Source of the DNA: an uncultured Selenomonadales bacterium
GTDB taxonomy: Bacteria; Bacillota; Negativicutes; Selenomonadales; Selenomonadaceae
Assembly: GCA_946543495.1 (NCBI GenBank)
Contig: CAMNLS010000008.1
Coordinates: 1 to 18,264, forward strand
Length of the DNA stretch: 18,264 nucleotides
Direction of reading: 5' to 3'
Under the pieces are notes generated by a model. That model saw only the letters and a list, made by a program, of their open reading frames with translations, was not told the origin of the DNA and made no database searches. Below, one piece after another: positions 7,417-14,721 of this stretch. A program made the position numbers and the translations under genes. Positions within the stretch are counted from its first letter, which is position 1; every line of letters starts with the position of its first letter.

Positions 7417-7776
7417 TTAGTTTTGCTTAAGCATCAATTCTTTGTAGTGTTCGATTTTATAATCAAGCCGTTCAATCGTCGAGCGTAAATACTCCATTTG
7501 ATTTTGGAGCCGCGCTCTTTGTTCAACCAAAATATTTTTCCGCCGTTCAAGTCCGGTATTCGCCTGCATGAGCGAGACATATTCTATCAACGCTTCGATT
7601 TGTACTCCAGCATTGCGCATACACTTAATAAACGACACCCAGCCGCACGCCGCATCGTCGTAGTCGCGTATGCCATTCTTTTTGCGCGGCACCGGCGGGA
7701 TTAATCCAATGCGTTCATAATATCTAAGCGTGTCCGCTGTTATATCGTACTTCTCACTGACTTCGCCAATCGTCAT
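7417..7776 (-). CDS. MerR-family regulator, AdhR/NmlR-like
   Basis: A 119-aa MerR-family transcription factor: N-terminal winged helix (MTIGEVSEKYDITADTLRYYE...GLIPPV) followed by a long coiled-coil dimer helix (about 75-118). There are no C-terminal metal-binding cysteines. A single cysteine at C52 in FIKCMRNAG sits where the redox/electrophile-sensing cysteine of Bacillus AdhR and Neisseria NmlR lies, and the following EALIEYVSLMQ also resembles that group. It therefore probably senses reactive aldehydes or thiol stress, not metals; C44 is a second cysteine. The start is ATG at 7776, eight bases after GGAGG; a TTG one codon earlier is less likely. No aldehyde-detoxifying enzyme lies next to it, so any targets other than itself are elsewhere. 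Confidence 0.88.
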   Translation of the reverse strand: MTIGEVSEKYDITADTLRYYERIGLIPPVPRKKNGIRDYDDAACGWVSFIKCMRNAGVQIEALIEYVSLMQANTGLERRKNILVEQRARLQNQMEYLRSTIERLDYKIEHYKELMLKQN

Positions 7777-7811
7777 CAAACATTCCTCCGACTCAAAAAT
7801 TTTCCGCAGTA

Positions 7812-7842
7812 AGTTTATCAGCTGAAGTCGGCTTTAAGTCAA
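7812..7842 (-). promoter_or_regulatory. merR promoter with 19-bp spacer and AdhR-like operator
   Basis: On the minus strand TTGACT (7842-7837) and TAAACT (7817-7812) are 19 bases apart, the long spacing typical of MerR-controlled promoters. The spacer region reads CTTAAAG-CCGA-CTTCAGC. Its left half equals the half-site I recall for Bacillus AdhR (CTTAAAG-N4-CTTTAAG); the right half matches at 4 of 7 positions. This suggests autoregulation. The promoter lies against the end of the NIF3-like gene. Confidence 0.6.
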
Positions 7843-7843
7843 G

Positions 7844-8632
7844 CTAAATCGTTGCGAAAAAATCTTTAGACGCCGTGTCCTCGAATATCTCAACGTCGAA
7901 ATCCTTCAGCTCGTCTTTAAGATACTCGGCAAGCACGTGAACAATCGGAAATTCCGTGGCGAAGTGTCCGGCGTCAACGACGTGAATTTTATTTTCGACG
8001 GCGGCTTGAGCTTCGTGATATTTAACGTCGCCCGTAACAAACGCTTGCGCCCCGAAGAACTTTGCCTTTTGGATAATATCCGCGCCCGCGCCGCCGCACA
8101 CGCCGACTTTGCTTATCAGAAAATCTCCCGCGTCGACGAGTCGAACGCTATCGGCATTCAGAACGCTTTTAACGTGGCGGGCAAACTCAACGGCAGTCAT
8201 CGGAGTTTCGAGCATGCCGAGCCGTCCCAAAGAAAATTCTTCGTCGCCGAACATCTTAACATCGACAAGTCCGATTCTTTGGGCAAGCACATCATTAACG
8301 CCGCCCGCCGCGCTGTCCAAGTTCGTATGCGCCGCAAAGACCGCCACATCATTTTTTATCAAGCGTTCGAGTTTTCTTCCATGCGGCAAGTCAAAGCGAA
8401 CGTTCTTTATCGCGTGGAAGATTAGCGGATGATGCGCAACGATTAATTGCGCGTCAAGCTCAATCGCCCGCGAAATATTTTCGTCAAGCGCATCGAGGCA
8501 AACAAAAATTCTTTTGACTGTAGCCGACCAGTCACCGACCAAAAGTCCAGGGTTGTCCCACTCTTCAGCAAGACGACGCGGAGCCAATCTATTAACGACA
8601 TCGGCAACGATTTGAACTGTGCACCTTCTCAT
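7844..8632 (-). CDS. NIF3-like / DUF34 metal-binding protein (GTP cyclohydrolase 1 type 2 family)
   Basis: A 262-aa NIF3/DUF34 protein, a family forming toroidal hexamers with a dinuclear metal site. The conserved metal ligands are visible: AHHPLIF (H67, H68), AHTNLDSAAGG (H102, D106), GDVKYHE and DAGHFATE near the C-terminus. It lacks the ~100-residue PII-like insert of Bacillus YqfO and is of the short type. The name GTP cyclohydrolase 1 type 2 is used in databases, but the cellular role is unsettled. GGGGAG lies eight bases before the ATG. It is the third gene of a DUF896/proC/NIF3 unit, 23 bases after proC. The usual Firmicutes neighbour trmK is absent. Confidence 0.9.
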   Translation of the reverse strand: MRRCTVQIVADVVNRLAPRRLAEEWDNPGLLVGDWSATVKRIFVCLDALDENISRAIELDAQLIVAHHPLIFHAIKNVRFDLPHGRKLERLIKNDVAVFAAHTNLDSAAGGVNDVLAQRIGLVDVKMFGDEEFSLGRLGMLETPMTAVEFARHVKSVLNADSVRLVDAGDFLISKVGVCGGAGADIIQKAKFFGAQAFVTGDVKYHEAQAAVENKIHVVDAGHFATEFPIVHVLAEYLKDELKDFDVEIFEDTASKDFFATI

Positions 8633-8655
8633 TTAATCTACTCCCCAGCTATTGT

Positions 8656-9441
8656 TTAAAGCGACTTTGATTTTTCCGTAGCCGCAAGCACCGCTTCAAT
8701 CAGCGCACTTCTAAAGCCGCCGCGCTCCAAAACGCGCACGCCTTCAATCGTCGTGCCTGCCGGGCTTGTGACTTTATCGCGCAATACGTCGGGGTGTTCG
8801 CCCGATTGCAAAACCATCTTCGCCGCGCCTAGTAGAGTTTGTGCGGCAAGTTCAATCGCCTGCGCACGAGGCAAGCCCGCCGCTACTCCGCCATCACTCA
8901 AGGCATCAATCATCAGGAACGCATAAGCTGGACCCGAACCGCTTAAGCCCGTGACCGCGTCCATTAATTTTTCTTCGACTTCAACGGCTCGTCCCAGCGT
9001 CGACCAGAACTCTTTTATCGTCTCGCCGACCTGCGCGGCATTTTTATTCAGCGTGTAAGCCGTCATGCTCTCGCCGACCGAAACAGCGACGTTAGGCATG
9101 ATTCGCACGATTTTATTATCGGGGAAGAACTTTTCAACGCTCGCCAACTTCAAGCCCGCGACAGTGTAAGTTATAATCGTCGACGCGGGAATTTTATTTT
9201 GCAACGCGGCAAAAGTTTTCTCGGCATCCTTTGGCTTAACCGCAACAATCAACAAGTCCACCGCGTCAAGGAAGTTTGCCTCCGTCGAAGCGTTAACGCC
9301 GTAACGCGTGATGAGTTCTTCGCAACGCTCAGGGCGAATCTCTGCAATAAAAATATCGCTCGGAGCAAAGACTTTCCCGCATATGCCGCGAACGATTGAT
9401 TCGGCAAGCGCACCCCCGCCGATGAATCCAACCTTGTTCAT
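8656..9441 (-). CDS. proC: Pyrroline-5-carboxylate reductase
   Basis: This enzyme reduces 1-pyrroline-5-carboxylate to proline with NAD(P)H, the last step of proline synthesis. The 261-aa protein has the N-terminal Rossmann motif GFIGGGALAESI (5-16), the dinucleotide-domain segments IVAVKP and VRIMPNVAVSVGES, and the family signature SGSGPAYAFLMIDALSDGG followed by DKVTSPAGTTIEG in the C-terminal dimer domain. Length is normal. The ATG overlaps the DUF896 stop by 4 nt (ATGA), so translation is probably coupled. No proA or proB lies in the window. Confidence 0.96.
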   Translation of the reverse strand: MNKVGFIGGGALAESIVRGICGKVFAPSDIFIAEIRPERCEELITRYGVNASTEANFLDAVDLLIVAVKPKDAEKTFAALQNKIPASTIITYTVAGLKLASVEKFFPDNKIVRIMPNVAVSVGESMTAYTLNKNAAQVGETIKEFWSTLGRAVEVEEKLMDAVTGLSGSGPAYAFLMIDALSDGGVAAGLPRAQAIELAAQTLLGAAKMVLQSGEHPDVLRDKVTSPAGTTIEGVRVLERGGFRSALIEAVLAATEKSKSL

Positions 9442-9632
9442 TTCTTAGCCTCCACATCAACGAATTCTATGCTGTCGAGTAAGCTCGTCATTTGCCCGCG
9501 TATCGCCGCCAGATAAACTTTGTAATGCTCCTTTTGCTCGGCAAGCTCCTCTTGAGTCAAGCTGACTGTGCGTTTCTTGCGTGCCAATTCGTTTATCCGC
9601 GCTAACAGTTCGGGCGTTATCGTATTATCCAT
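9438..9632 (-). CDS. DUF896 (YnzC family) small protein
   Basis: A 64-aa protein of the YnzC/UPF0291 family. The core motif RINELARKKR...LTQEELAEQ (about 13-34) is two helices, followed by EHYKVYLAAIRGQM and a short tail IEFVDVE. B. subtilis YnzC belongs to this family; its function is not established. The ATG follows AAGGAG by about seven bases, and the stop overlaps the proC start (ATGA), so it leads the DUF896/proC/NIF3 operon. Confidence 0.88.
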   Translation of the reverse strand: MDNTITPELLARINELARKKRTVSLTQEELAEQKEHYKVYLAAIRGQMTSLLDSIEFVDVEAKK

Positions 9633-9656
9633 TGCAAGTCTCCTTTCTTCGCGCGT

Positions 9657-9684
9657 ATTCTATCACACGTTCCGAATAAAGCAA
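9657..9684 (-). promoter_or_regulatory. Extended -10 promoter for DUF896/proC/NIF3 operon
   Basis: On the minus strand TAGAAT (9662-9657) is preceded by TGA, giving an extended -10 (TGnTAGAAT). A weak -35, TTGCTT, lies 16 bases upstream (9684-9679). It points toward the AAGGAG of the DUF896 gene. Confidence 0.5.
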
Positions 9685-9686
9685 CC

Positions 9687-9715
9687 TTGACGGCTTGCGA
9701 GGCGGCAAATATAAT
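9687..9715 (+). promoter_or_regulatory. Near-consensus sigma-A promoter for fhlX
   Basis: TTGACG (9687-9692) and TATAAT (9710-9715) are separated by exactly 17 bases. The predicted start near 9722 precedes AAGGA (about 9735-9739) and the ATG at 9749. Only two bases separate its -35 from that of the divergent DUF896 promoter. Confidence 0.75.
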
Positions 9716-9748
9716 TTGATAAAGTTCACTAAGCAAGGATGATGAATC

Positions 9749-10093
9749 ATGGACGAGAGAACACCTTTGACGAGTGTCGCGCCGCAGAAGAGGGCAGTTG
9801 CGCTTAAATACGAGGCAGAACGTGACCTTGCCCCGAAAGTCATTGCCAAAGGGCGCGGGCATGTTGCCGAACACATTTTAGAGACCGCGCAGAAAAACGC
9901 CGTGCCCGTCTATCAAGACAAGACGCTTGTTAATATGTTGATGGCTTTGGAGATTGACAGAGAGATTCCGCCCGAACTATACAAGGCGATTGCTGAGGTC
10001 ATGGCTTACGTCTATAAAATGGACAAGTCACACGGACAAGCCGCCGCCGCCCGTCGTCTCGCCGCTCAACGCAGGCGCAACAGTCTTTTCTAA
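9749..10093 (+). CDS. FhlX / FlhB C-terminal-domain-like flagellar protein
   Basis: A 114-aa free-standing relative of the FlhB cytoplasmic domain. Residues about 16-92 match that domain: AVALKYEAERDLAPKVIAKG, then AEHILETAQKNAVPVYQD and LMALEIDREIPPELYKAIAEVMAYVYKM. The autocleavage motif NPTH that precedes AVALKY in FlhB is missing (here APQKR). FhlX proteins (Bacillus YlqH) are thought to substitute for or modulate cleaved FlhB in substrate specificity switching of the flagellar export gate. The tail (RRLAAQRRRNSLF) is basic. It has its own strong promoter and lies 160 bases upstream of flgE, the export substrate most affected by that switch. Full-length FlhB should be elsewhere. Confidence 0.85.
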   Translation: MDERTPLTSVAPQKRAVALKYEAERDLAPKVIAKGRGHVAEHILETAQKNAVPVYQDKTLVNMLMALEIDREIPPELYKAIAEVMAYVYKMDKSHGQAAAARRLAAQRRRNSLF

Positions 10094-10104
10094 AAAAAAT
10101 TATT

Positions 10105-10131
10105 TAAGTCGACGCCGTCAAGTTCCGATAT
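10105..10131 (+). promoter_or_regulatory. Sigma-28/sigma-D-like flagellar promoter for flgE
   Basis: TAAG (10105-10108), 15 bases, then TCCGATAT (10124-10131). The sigma-D consensus is TAAA-N15-GCCGATAT, so 10 of 12 positions match with ideal spacing. A transcript would start near 10138, just before the hairpin at 10142-10159. Confidence 0.6.
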
Positions 10132-10141
10132 AGTTAGCGAA

Positions 10142-10159
10142 GTTAAGCAGGAGCTTAAC
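10142..10159 (+). promoter_or_regulatory. Hairpin at the 5' end of the flgE leader
   Basis: GTTAAGC (10142-10148) pairs perfectly with GCTTAAC (10153-10159) around an AGGA loop. No T-run follows, so it is not a terminator. It would begin about four bases after the predicted start and may stabilise the flgE mRNA. Confidence 0.5.
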
Positions 10160-10253
10160 GGTAAATTGAAAATATCAGGTCAGACGATTAGGAAATGAAG
10201 ACAAGGAACAGTCAAATACATCTGACCTTCGCAGAAAAGGAGAAGTGATTATT

Positions 10254-11942
10254 ATGATGCGTTCCCTGTTCTCTGGTGTTTCCGGCTTGAAAGTTCACCA
10301 AACAAGAATGGACGTTATCGGCAATAACATCGCTAACATTAATACCATTGGTTATAAGTCGAGCCGTACAACGTTTTCAGATATGCTCTCGCAACTCGCT
10401 AGCAGTGCTGCCGCGCCGACTGACAGTCGAGGCGGCGTCAATGCAAAGCAAATCGGTCTTGGTGTTGATGTTGAGAGTATCGACATTATCTTCACGGACT
10501 CTTCTCCGCAACAGACTGGCAAGAACACTGACCTTGCGCTTTCGGGTAATGGACTGTTCGTGTTGAAGAATGGCAATCAATCCTTCTACACGCGCAATGG
10601 TGCGTTCATGTTCGACGAAAACGGCTACTATGTTATGCCCGGTAATGGTCTGCGCGTGCAAGGTTGGAACGCAACCGACGGAGTCATAAACACCAATGGC
10701 ACTGCGGAAGATATTATCGTTCCCGTCGGCAAGACTATGGAAGCAACTTCCACGACCGCGATTGACTACACTGGCAATCTTAACAAAGAATCATTGCTGA
10801 TTGAAAGTATCAGCTACACTACAGCGACAGGCGGCAACGCTGATCTTGTTCGTACTGCGAATGAAGCTGGTACGACCACAAGTATAAACGTAGACGGCAC
10901 CAACGTCATTGCGGCGACTCTTACCATGAGAGACGGCTCAACCGTACACGTCACTAGCGGTTATTACGAAGTGGGAAGAAGTGTTCCAATCACGACGCTT
11001 GCCACGATTTATGATTCATTGGGCGGAACACATCAAGTCACGGTTTTGATTGATAAAGACGCTTACACGGAAGACGCCGATGCCAATACTGAAGCAACTG
11101 AAACTGCTACTGGCTACGTCTTTGTAGATACAGACGGCTCTACTCACGCTGTAACAACAAACGCAAACACCGACGACGCAGGTAATACCACATACACATA
11201 CACTTACACAAATGCCGCTGGAACTGAAGTAACTGACAATGACACGAGCAACTTGACTGTTGCTTATGACAATCGCTGGAGAGTTTACCTCGCTCCTGAA
11301 GCAGGTGCTCAAGGTCCTGCGGGCACTACCTTCACCAATACGATTGATTCTACCGAATCAGACGGAACAACAATGAATGCCGTAATGAACAGCGGCGCAG
11401 TCAGTTATCTCTATTTCGATACTATGGGCAAATTCGTCACCAACGGCAGAGATGAAAACGCGCAAATTACTTTCAACTACGGCAATGGTAACGGCGCGGA
11501 TAGTAATACGGGCGTTATCGACTTTAGCGGCATGACCCAATACGCCAACGCAACGACCTCTTATCCGATAACCAACGGTAACGCGGCAGGTATCCTTCAG
11601 AGCCTCGCCATTGACGGCAACGGCATTATCAGCGGCACTTACACTAATGGCTTGGTTCAGCAAGAAGCTCAAATCGCCGTCGCCCAATTCAACAACTCAA
11701 GCGGCTTGACCAGAAATGGCACGACGATTTTCACGGAGTCAAACAACTCTGGTCCGGCGAACGTCAAGACTATAAGCGACTTCGGTATGAGCGTCATTTC
11801 CTCCGCGCTTGAAATGTCAAACGTCGACCTTGCAACAGAATTCTCCGATATGATTGTTACTCAGCGCGGCTTCCAAGCTAACTCGAAAGTTACGACCGTT
11901 TCCGATGAAATGCTTGAGACTCTCGTCAACATGAAGAGATAA
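10254..11942 (+). CDS. flgE: Flagellar hook protein FlgE
   Basis: The structural protein of the flagellar hook, exported by the flagellar type III apparatus and polymerised under the FlgD cap. From ATG 10254 it has 562 aa. The N-terminal rod/hook motif is MMRSLFSGVSGL, QTRMDVIGNNIANINT and GYKSSR (about 1-40), and the C-terminal D0 helix is NVDLATEFSDMIVTQRGFQANSKV...TLVNMKR. The middle (about 190-400) is a Thr/Asn/Asp-rich surface region with low-complexity parts, longer than in E. coli FlgE (402 aa). GGAG lies 11 bases before ATG 10254; a GTG at 10245 is too close to it, and an ATG at 10257 is also possible. It is followed by a terminator, so it forms a single-gene unit, probably under the sigma-28-like promoter. 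Confidence 0.95.
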   Translation: MMRSLFSGVSGLKVHQTRMDVIGNNIANINTIGYKSSRTTFSDMLSQLASSAAAPTDSRGGVNAKQIGLGVDVESIDIIFTDSSPQQTGKNTDLALSGNGLFVLKNGNQSFYTRNGAFMFDENGYYVMPGNGLRVQGWNATDGVINTNGTAEDIIVPVGKTMEATSTTAIDYTGNLNKESLLIESISYTTATGGNADLVRTANEAGTTTSINVDGTNVIAATLTMRDGSTVHVTSGYYEVGRSVPITTLATIYDSLGGTHQVTVLIDKDAYTEDADANTEATETATGYVFVDTDGSTHAVTTNANTDDAGNTTYTYTYTNAAGTEVTDNDTSNLTVAYDNRWRVYLAPEAGAQGPAGTTFTNTIDSTESDGTTMNAVMNSGAVSYLYFDTMGKFVTNGRDENAQITFNYGNGNGADSNTGVIDFSGMTQYANATTSYPITNGNAAGILQSLAIDGNGIISGTYTNGLVQQEAQIAVAQFNNSSGLTRNGTTIFTESNNSGPANVKTISDFGMSVISSALEMSNVDLATEFSDMIVTQRGFQANSKVTTVSDEMLETLVNMKR

Positions 11943-11962
11943 ACTTAACAGCATAAAATAAA

Positions 11963-11996
11963 AAGCGGCTCGCTCCTTTGGGAACGGGTCGTTTTT
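11963..11996. terminator. Rho-independent terminator after flgE
   Basis: AAGCGGCTCG (11963-11972) pairs with CGGGTCGTTT (11985-11994), including GU pairs, followed by TTTTT at 11992-11996. The opposite strand also ends in a T-run, so it may serve the minus-strand trmN6 transcript too. Confidence 0.8.
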
Positions 11997-12001
11997 GTTT
12001 G

Positions 12002-12098
12002 TAATCTACTTTCTTTCAGCGAAGACTAATCCGCGCCCATTGGGGCAAGTGTCAAGCTTGCGTCGTCCATGACGGTCGGTCTTCTACTTCGTTCAAGC
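12002..12098. repeat. Intergenic repeat, short copy
   Basis: This gene-free stretch contains 24 bases (12002-12025) that match 15790-15813 at 23 positions, and a second block around GTCGTCCATGAC...CGGTCTTC (about 12062-12094) that matches about 15891-15922. A small GCCC/GGGC hairpin lies between. The second arm of the first hairpin and the central hairpin of the longer copy are missing. Confidence 0.6.
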
Positions 12099-12119
12099 CG
12101 TCTTCATTTCAACGGCAAG

Positions 12120-12851
12120 TCATTCGTTATAGATTTTATAAATTTCGTCGGTGTAGGAGCCGTCATCATTGTGAACGATTAGCGGCGGCAGAATTTTCAA
12201 GTTGCCCACGTTCGCTCCAACGACCGCCTCAAGCATTATTAAGTTTGCGTCGCGCCCCGTCTTTGGTTGAATCATTCGCAGACGTTTCATTTCCATTTGA
12301 TGACGATGAAGCGCGTCAATTATCTCGCACAGTCTCGAAGCTAAGTGAATCATATAAAATGCGCCGTGAAACTTCAAGACGTACCGCGCCGCCGTCACCA
12401 CGTCTTCAAGCGTCGCTGTGAATTCGTGCCGAGCACGCGCCACGCCCGAAAGTTTATTTGCCTCACCATTCGTTATCGGCGTGTAGGGCGGGTTAGCAAT
12501 CGCCGCGTCGAAGCTCTCCGCCTTGAATAGTTCTCGATGCTTGCGATAGTCGCCCTCCACTACAGAAATTTTTTCCGCCAAGCCATTCAACTCGACGTTG
12601 CGTCGGGCAAGCTCAGCCATTCGCGAATTCAATTCCACCGCGCAGACCTCTTTAACTTCGTCGGCGATTAACAGCGGGATTACTCCCGTGCCCGTGCCCA
12701 AGTCCAGGACGCGAGCTTTTTTTTTGAAGCGCGGGAAGTGCGCAATCAACACCGAGTCCATTGAAAAGCAGAATTCGTTTTCGTGTTGTATGATGACGCG
12801 CCCCGAACGCATTAAGTCATCGAGTCGCTCGCCTTCGCGCAGATTAATCAT
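12120..12851 (-). CDS. trmN6: tRNA1(Val) adenine-37 N6-methyltransferase (TrmN6/YabB family)
   Basis: A 243-aa SAM-dependent class I methyltransferase. Motif I is VLDLGTGTGVIPLLIA (about 48-63), the acidic strand end is CAVELN, and the catalytic NPPY motif (ANPPYTP) marks N6-adenine methylation. In E. coli the YfiC/TrmN6 protein modifies A37 of tRNA1(Val). The N-terminal DLMRSGRVIIQHENEFCFSMDSVLIAHF is typical of the YabB branch in Firmicutes. The start overlaps the ricT stop by 4 nt (ATGA), the same neighbourhood as yaaT-yabA-yabB in Bacillus, but with yabA missing. Substrate is inferred from the family. Confidence 0.88.
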   Translation of the reverse strand: MINLREGERLDDLMRSGRVIIQHENEFCFSMDSVLIAHFPRFKKKARVLDLGTGTGVIPLLIADEVKEVCAVELNSRMAELARRNVELNGLAEKISVVEGDYRKHRELFKAESFDAAIANPPYTPITNGEANKLSGVARARHEFTATLEDVVTAARYVLKFHGAFYMIHLASRLCEIIDALHRHQMEMKRLRMIQPKTGRDANLIMLEAVVGANVGNLKILPPLIVHNDDGSYTDEIYKIYNE

Positions 12852-13903
12852 TTCTTAAAGTCTCGTCGCGGTTGACGGCGCGTCTTATCTCCGCGTGGTC
12901 GTGGTGGACGTTCGGACTTGCGCTCAACGTTTTCATTGCGATTGTAACGGCGATTAAAAGTTTCGGTTCTGCGCGGGCGTTCGGAACGTGGTGGACGTTC
13001 AGGCTTAGGCGGCGGCTCTTCGACGGGTTTAATCTCTTCGACTTGCACGGCGGCTTCAACCGTTTCAAGCTCGTCTGTATTGACTGGCAAAATATCTTCC
13101 CACCCCGCCACGACTGTTTTGTTAGTGTCAAGGAGAATCGTCGCGTTCCTGCGTGAAAAGCTCACCGCGACAACTTTGCCTTCGCCTTCCGCCGCAACAA
13201 CACGACTACCTACCTTCGGTTTGAACGTGACACTTTGTCGCGGACAGCCTTCGCAATATAAATCGTTTTCGTACTTCAAGCAACACATTAGCCGCCCGCA
13301 TACGCCGCTTATCTTCGTCGGGTTAAGCGACAGATTTTGTTCCTTAGCCATGCGGATTGATACGGGAATAAAGTCGCCTAAGAAGGTCGCACAACACATC
13401 GGGCGACCACAGCCGCCCATACCGCCCAAAAGTTTAGCTTCGTCGCGGACGCCCACTTGACGTAGCTCAATACGTGTGCGGAATATCGACGCCAAATCCC
13501 TTACCAAGTCACGAAAGTCAATTCGTCCGTCCGCCGTGAAGGAGAAAATTATTTTGTTCAAGTCGAAGGTGCATTCCACGTTGATTAACTTCATCGGTAG
13601 TCCGTGTTCGATTATCTTTCGCCGACACACTTCAAAGGCGTATGTTTCTTCCTCGTGATTGCGTTCAAGCTGTAGCAAGTCTTCCGCTGTTGCCTTCCTG
13701 TAAATTTTTCTAAGCGGCAGCCCCGGTTCCGATTCAACGTTTTCATCAGCGGACAATTCACGCGGTGCCATGACGACTTTGCCGCATTCCAAGCCGCGCG
13801 CCGTTTCCACGATAACCAAATCACCTATAACGGTTTCTTCTTCGTTCGGCTCGTAAAATAAAAGTCTGCTTGCCTTCTTTATTCTTACTCCAATAATTTG
13901 CAT
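12848..13903 (-). CDS. ricT: PSP1-domain protein RicT (YaaT)
   Basis: A 351-aa PSP1-domain protein. In B. subtilis RicT joins RicA and RicF in the Y-complex, which carries [4Fe-4S] clusters, steers RNase Y cleavage of mRNAs and affects competence, sporulation and biofilm. The N-terminus (VGVRI-type start, DLVIVETARGLECGKVV) and the cysteine-rich GGCGRPMCC (163-171), GVCGRLMCC (200-208) and C217/C220 are the conserved features and likely cluster ligands. After about residue 285 comes a disordered tail of about 65 residues rich in Pro, Arg and Lys (PPPKPERPPRSERPRR). GAGGGGTG precedes the ATG. It lies 16 bases after deoD and overlaps trmN6. Confidence 0.9.
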   Translation of the reverse strand: MQIIGVRIKKASRLLFYEPNEEETVIGDLVIVETARGLECGKVVMAPRELSADENVESEPGLPLRKIYRKATAEDLLQLERNHEEETYAFEVCRRKIIEHGLPMKLINVECTFDLNKIIFSFTADGRIDFRDLVRDLASIFRTRIELRQVGVRDEAKLLGGMGGCGRPMCCATFLGDFIPVSIRMAKEQNLSLNPTKISGVCGRLMCCLKYENDLYCEGCPRQSVTFKPKVGSRVVAAEGEGKVVAVSFSRRNATILLDTNKTVVAGWEDILPVNTDELETVEAAVQVEEIKPVEEPPPKPERPPRSERPRRTETFNRRYNRNENVERKSERPPRPRGDKTRRQPRRDFKK

Positions 13904-13919
13904 TCAGTCACCCCTCAGC

Positions 13920-14663
13920 TTATTTGATGACCGTTTCAAGCGCGATATTAATCATGTCGTTGAACGATGATTGCCGTTCTTCAGGCGTGCAATGTTCGTT
14001 GCGCCAAAGGTCGTCGCTCACCGTGAAGATTGCCAAAGCTTGAACCTTAGCGGCGGCGGCGTGCAGATAGAGCGCGGCACTTTCCATTTCGACTGCTAAG
14101 ACGCCGTAGCGGCGGAGCTTGTCATTAAAAGTATTCTTGCCGTCGCCGAAGGTGCCATTGGGGTCGTCGTAGTCGTTATAAAATAAATCGGTGCAGATGA
14201 CGTTGCCGACCTTGACGGGCAGATTTAAATCCTTCGCCACGTTGACGGCATTGCTTAACAGTTCATAGTCCGCGAGCAAAGAAAAATTCACTGCGCCGCC
14301 GAAAACTTGATTGACGATTGATGAATCCGTCGAAGAGCCTTGAGCAATGAGCACGTCGCGCAAATGAATATCCTCGTTCATGCCTCCGCACGTGCCCACG
14401 CGAATTAATTTCTTTGCGCCGAATACCTCAATCAGCTCGTGCAGGTAAATCGAGATTGACGGAATACCCATGCCGGTAGCTTGAATGGAAACGGGAACGC
14501 CTTTATATTTGCCCGTGAACCCGAAGATATTTCTAATCGCCGTGTATTGATGAACGTCGCTTAAAAAGTTCTCGGCGATGATTTTGGCGCGGACAGGATC
14601 GCCGGGCAATAAAACGCGCTTGGCAACTTCCCCAACCTCCGCCGCAATGTGTATTGATGCCAT
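13920..14663 (-). CDS. deoD: Purine-nucleoside phosphorylase, DeoD type
   Basis: This enzyme splits purine (deoxy)nucleosides with phosphate to base and (deoxy)ribose-1-phosphate. The 247-aa protein has VLLPGDPVRAKIIAENFL (phosphate-binding GDP-R), GMGIPSISIY, RVGTCGG (arginine and glycine loop), the VEMESAALY ribose-binding segment and the catalytic aspartate in TVSDDL, all of the hexameric DeoD class. ATG 14663 is chosen because AGGAGG precedes it and the sequence MASIHIAAEVGEVA fits DeoD starts; an open frame continues upstream to 14768 but crosses a terminator. It leads a deoD/ricT/trmN6 unit. I found no convincing promoter of its own, so transcription may come partly by read-through from cheV. 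Confidence 0.94.
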   Translation of the reverse strand: MASIHIAAEVGEVAKRVLLPGDPVRAKIIAENFLSDVHQYTAIRNIFGFTGKYKGVPVSIQATGMGIPSISIYLHELIEVFGAKKLIRVGTCGGMNEDIHLRDVLIAQGSSTDSSIVNQVFGGAVNFSLLADYELLSNAVNVAKDLNLPVKVGNVICTDLFYNDYDDPNGTFGDGKNTFNDKLRRYGVLAVEMESAALYLHAAAAKVQALAIFTVSDDLWRNEHCTPEERQSSFNDMINIALETVIK

Positions 14664-14685
14664 AAGATTTTTTCCTCCTAACAAC

Positions 14686-14712
14686 AAAAAAGCCCGCCGA
14701 CTTGCACGGGCT
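14686..14712 (-). terminator. Rho-independent terminator after cheV
   Basis: On the minus strand AGCCCG (14712-14707) pairs with CGGGCT (14696-14691), followed by TTTTTTG (14691-14685). It sits between the cheV stop and the deoD ribosome site, so some read-through would be needed if deoD has no other promoter. Confidence 0.75.
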
Positions 14713-14721
14713 GAAAAGGTT

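Noticed and set aside
10094..10198. In-frame open extension of about 34 codons after the fhlX TAA, ending QTIRK and TGA.
   Set aside because: A stretch this long is open by chance about one time in five, it has no start signal of its own, and it overlaps a sigma-28-like promoter and a hairpin.
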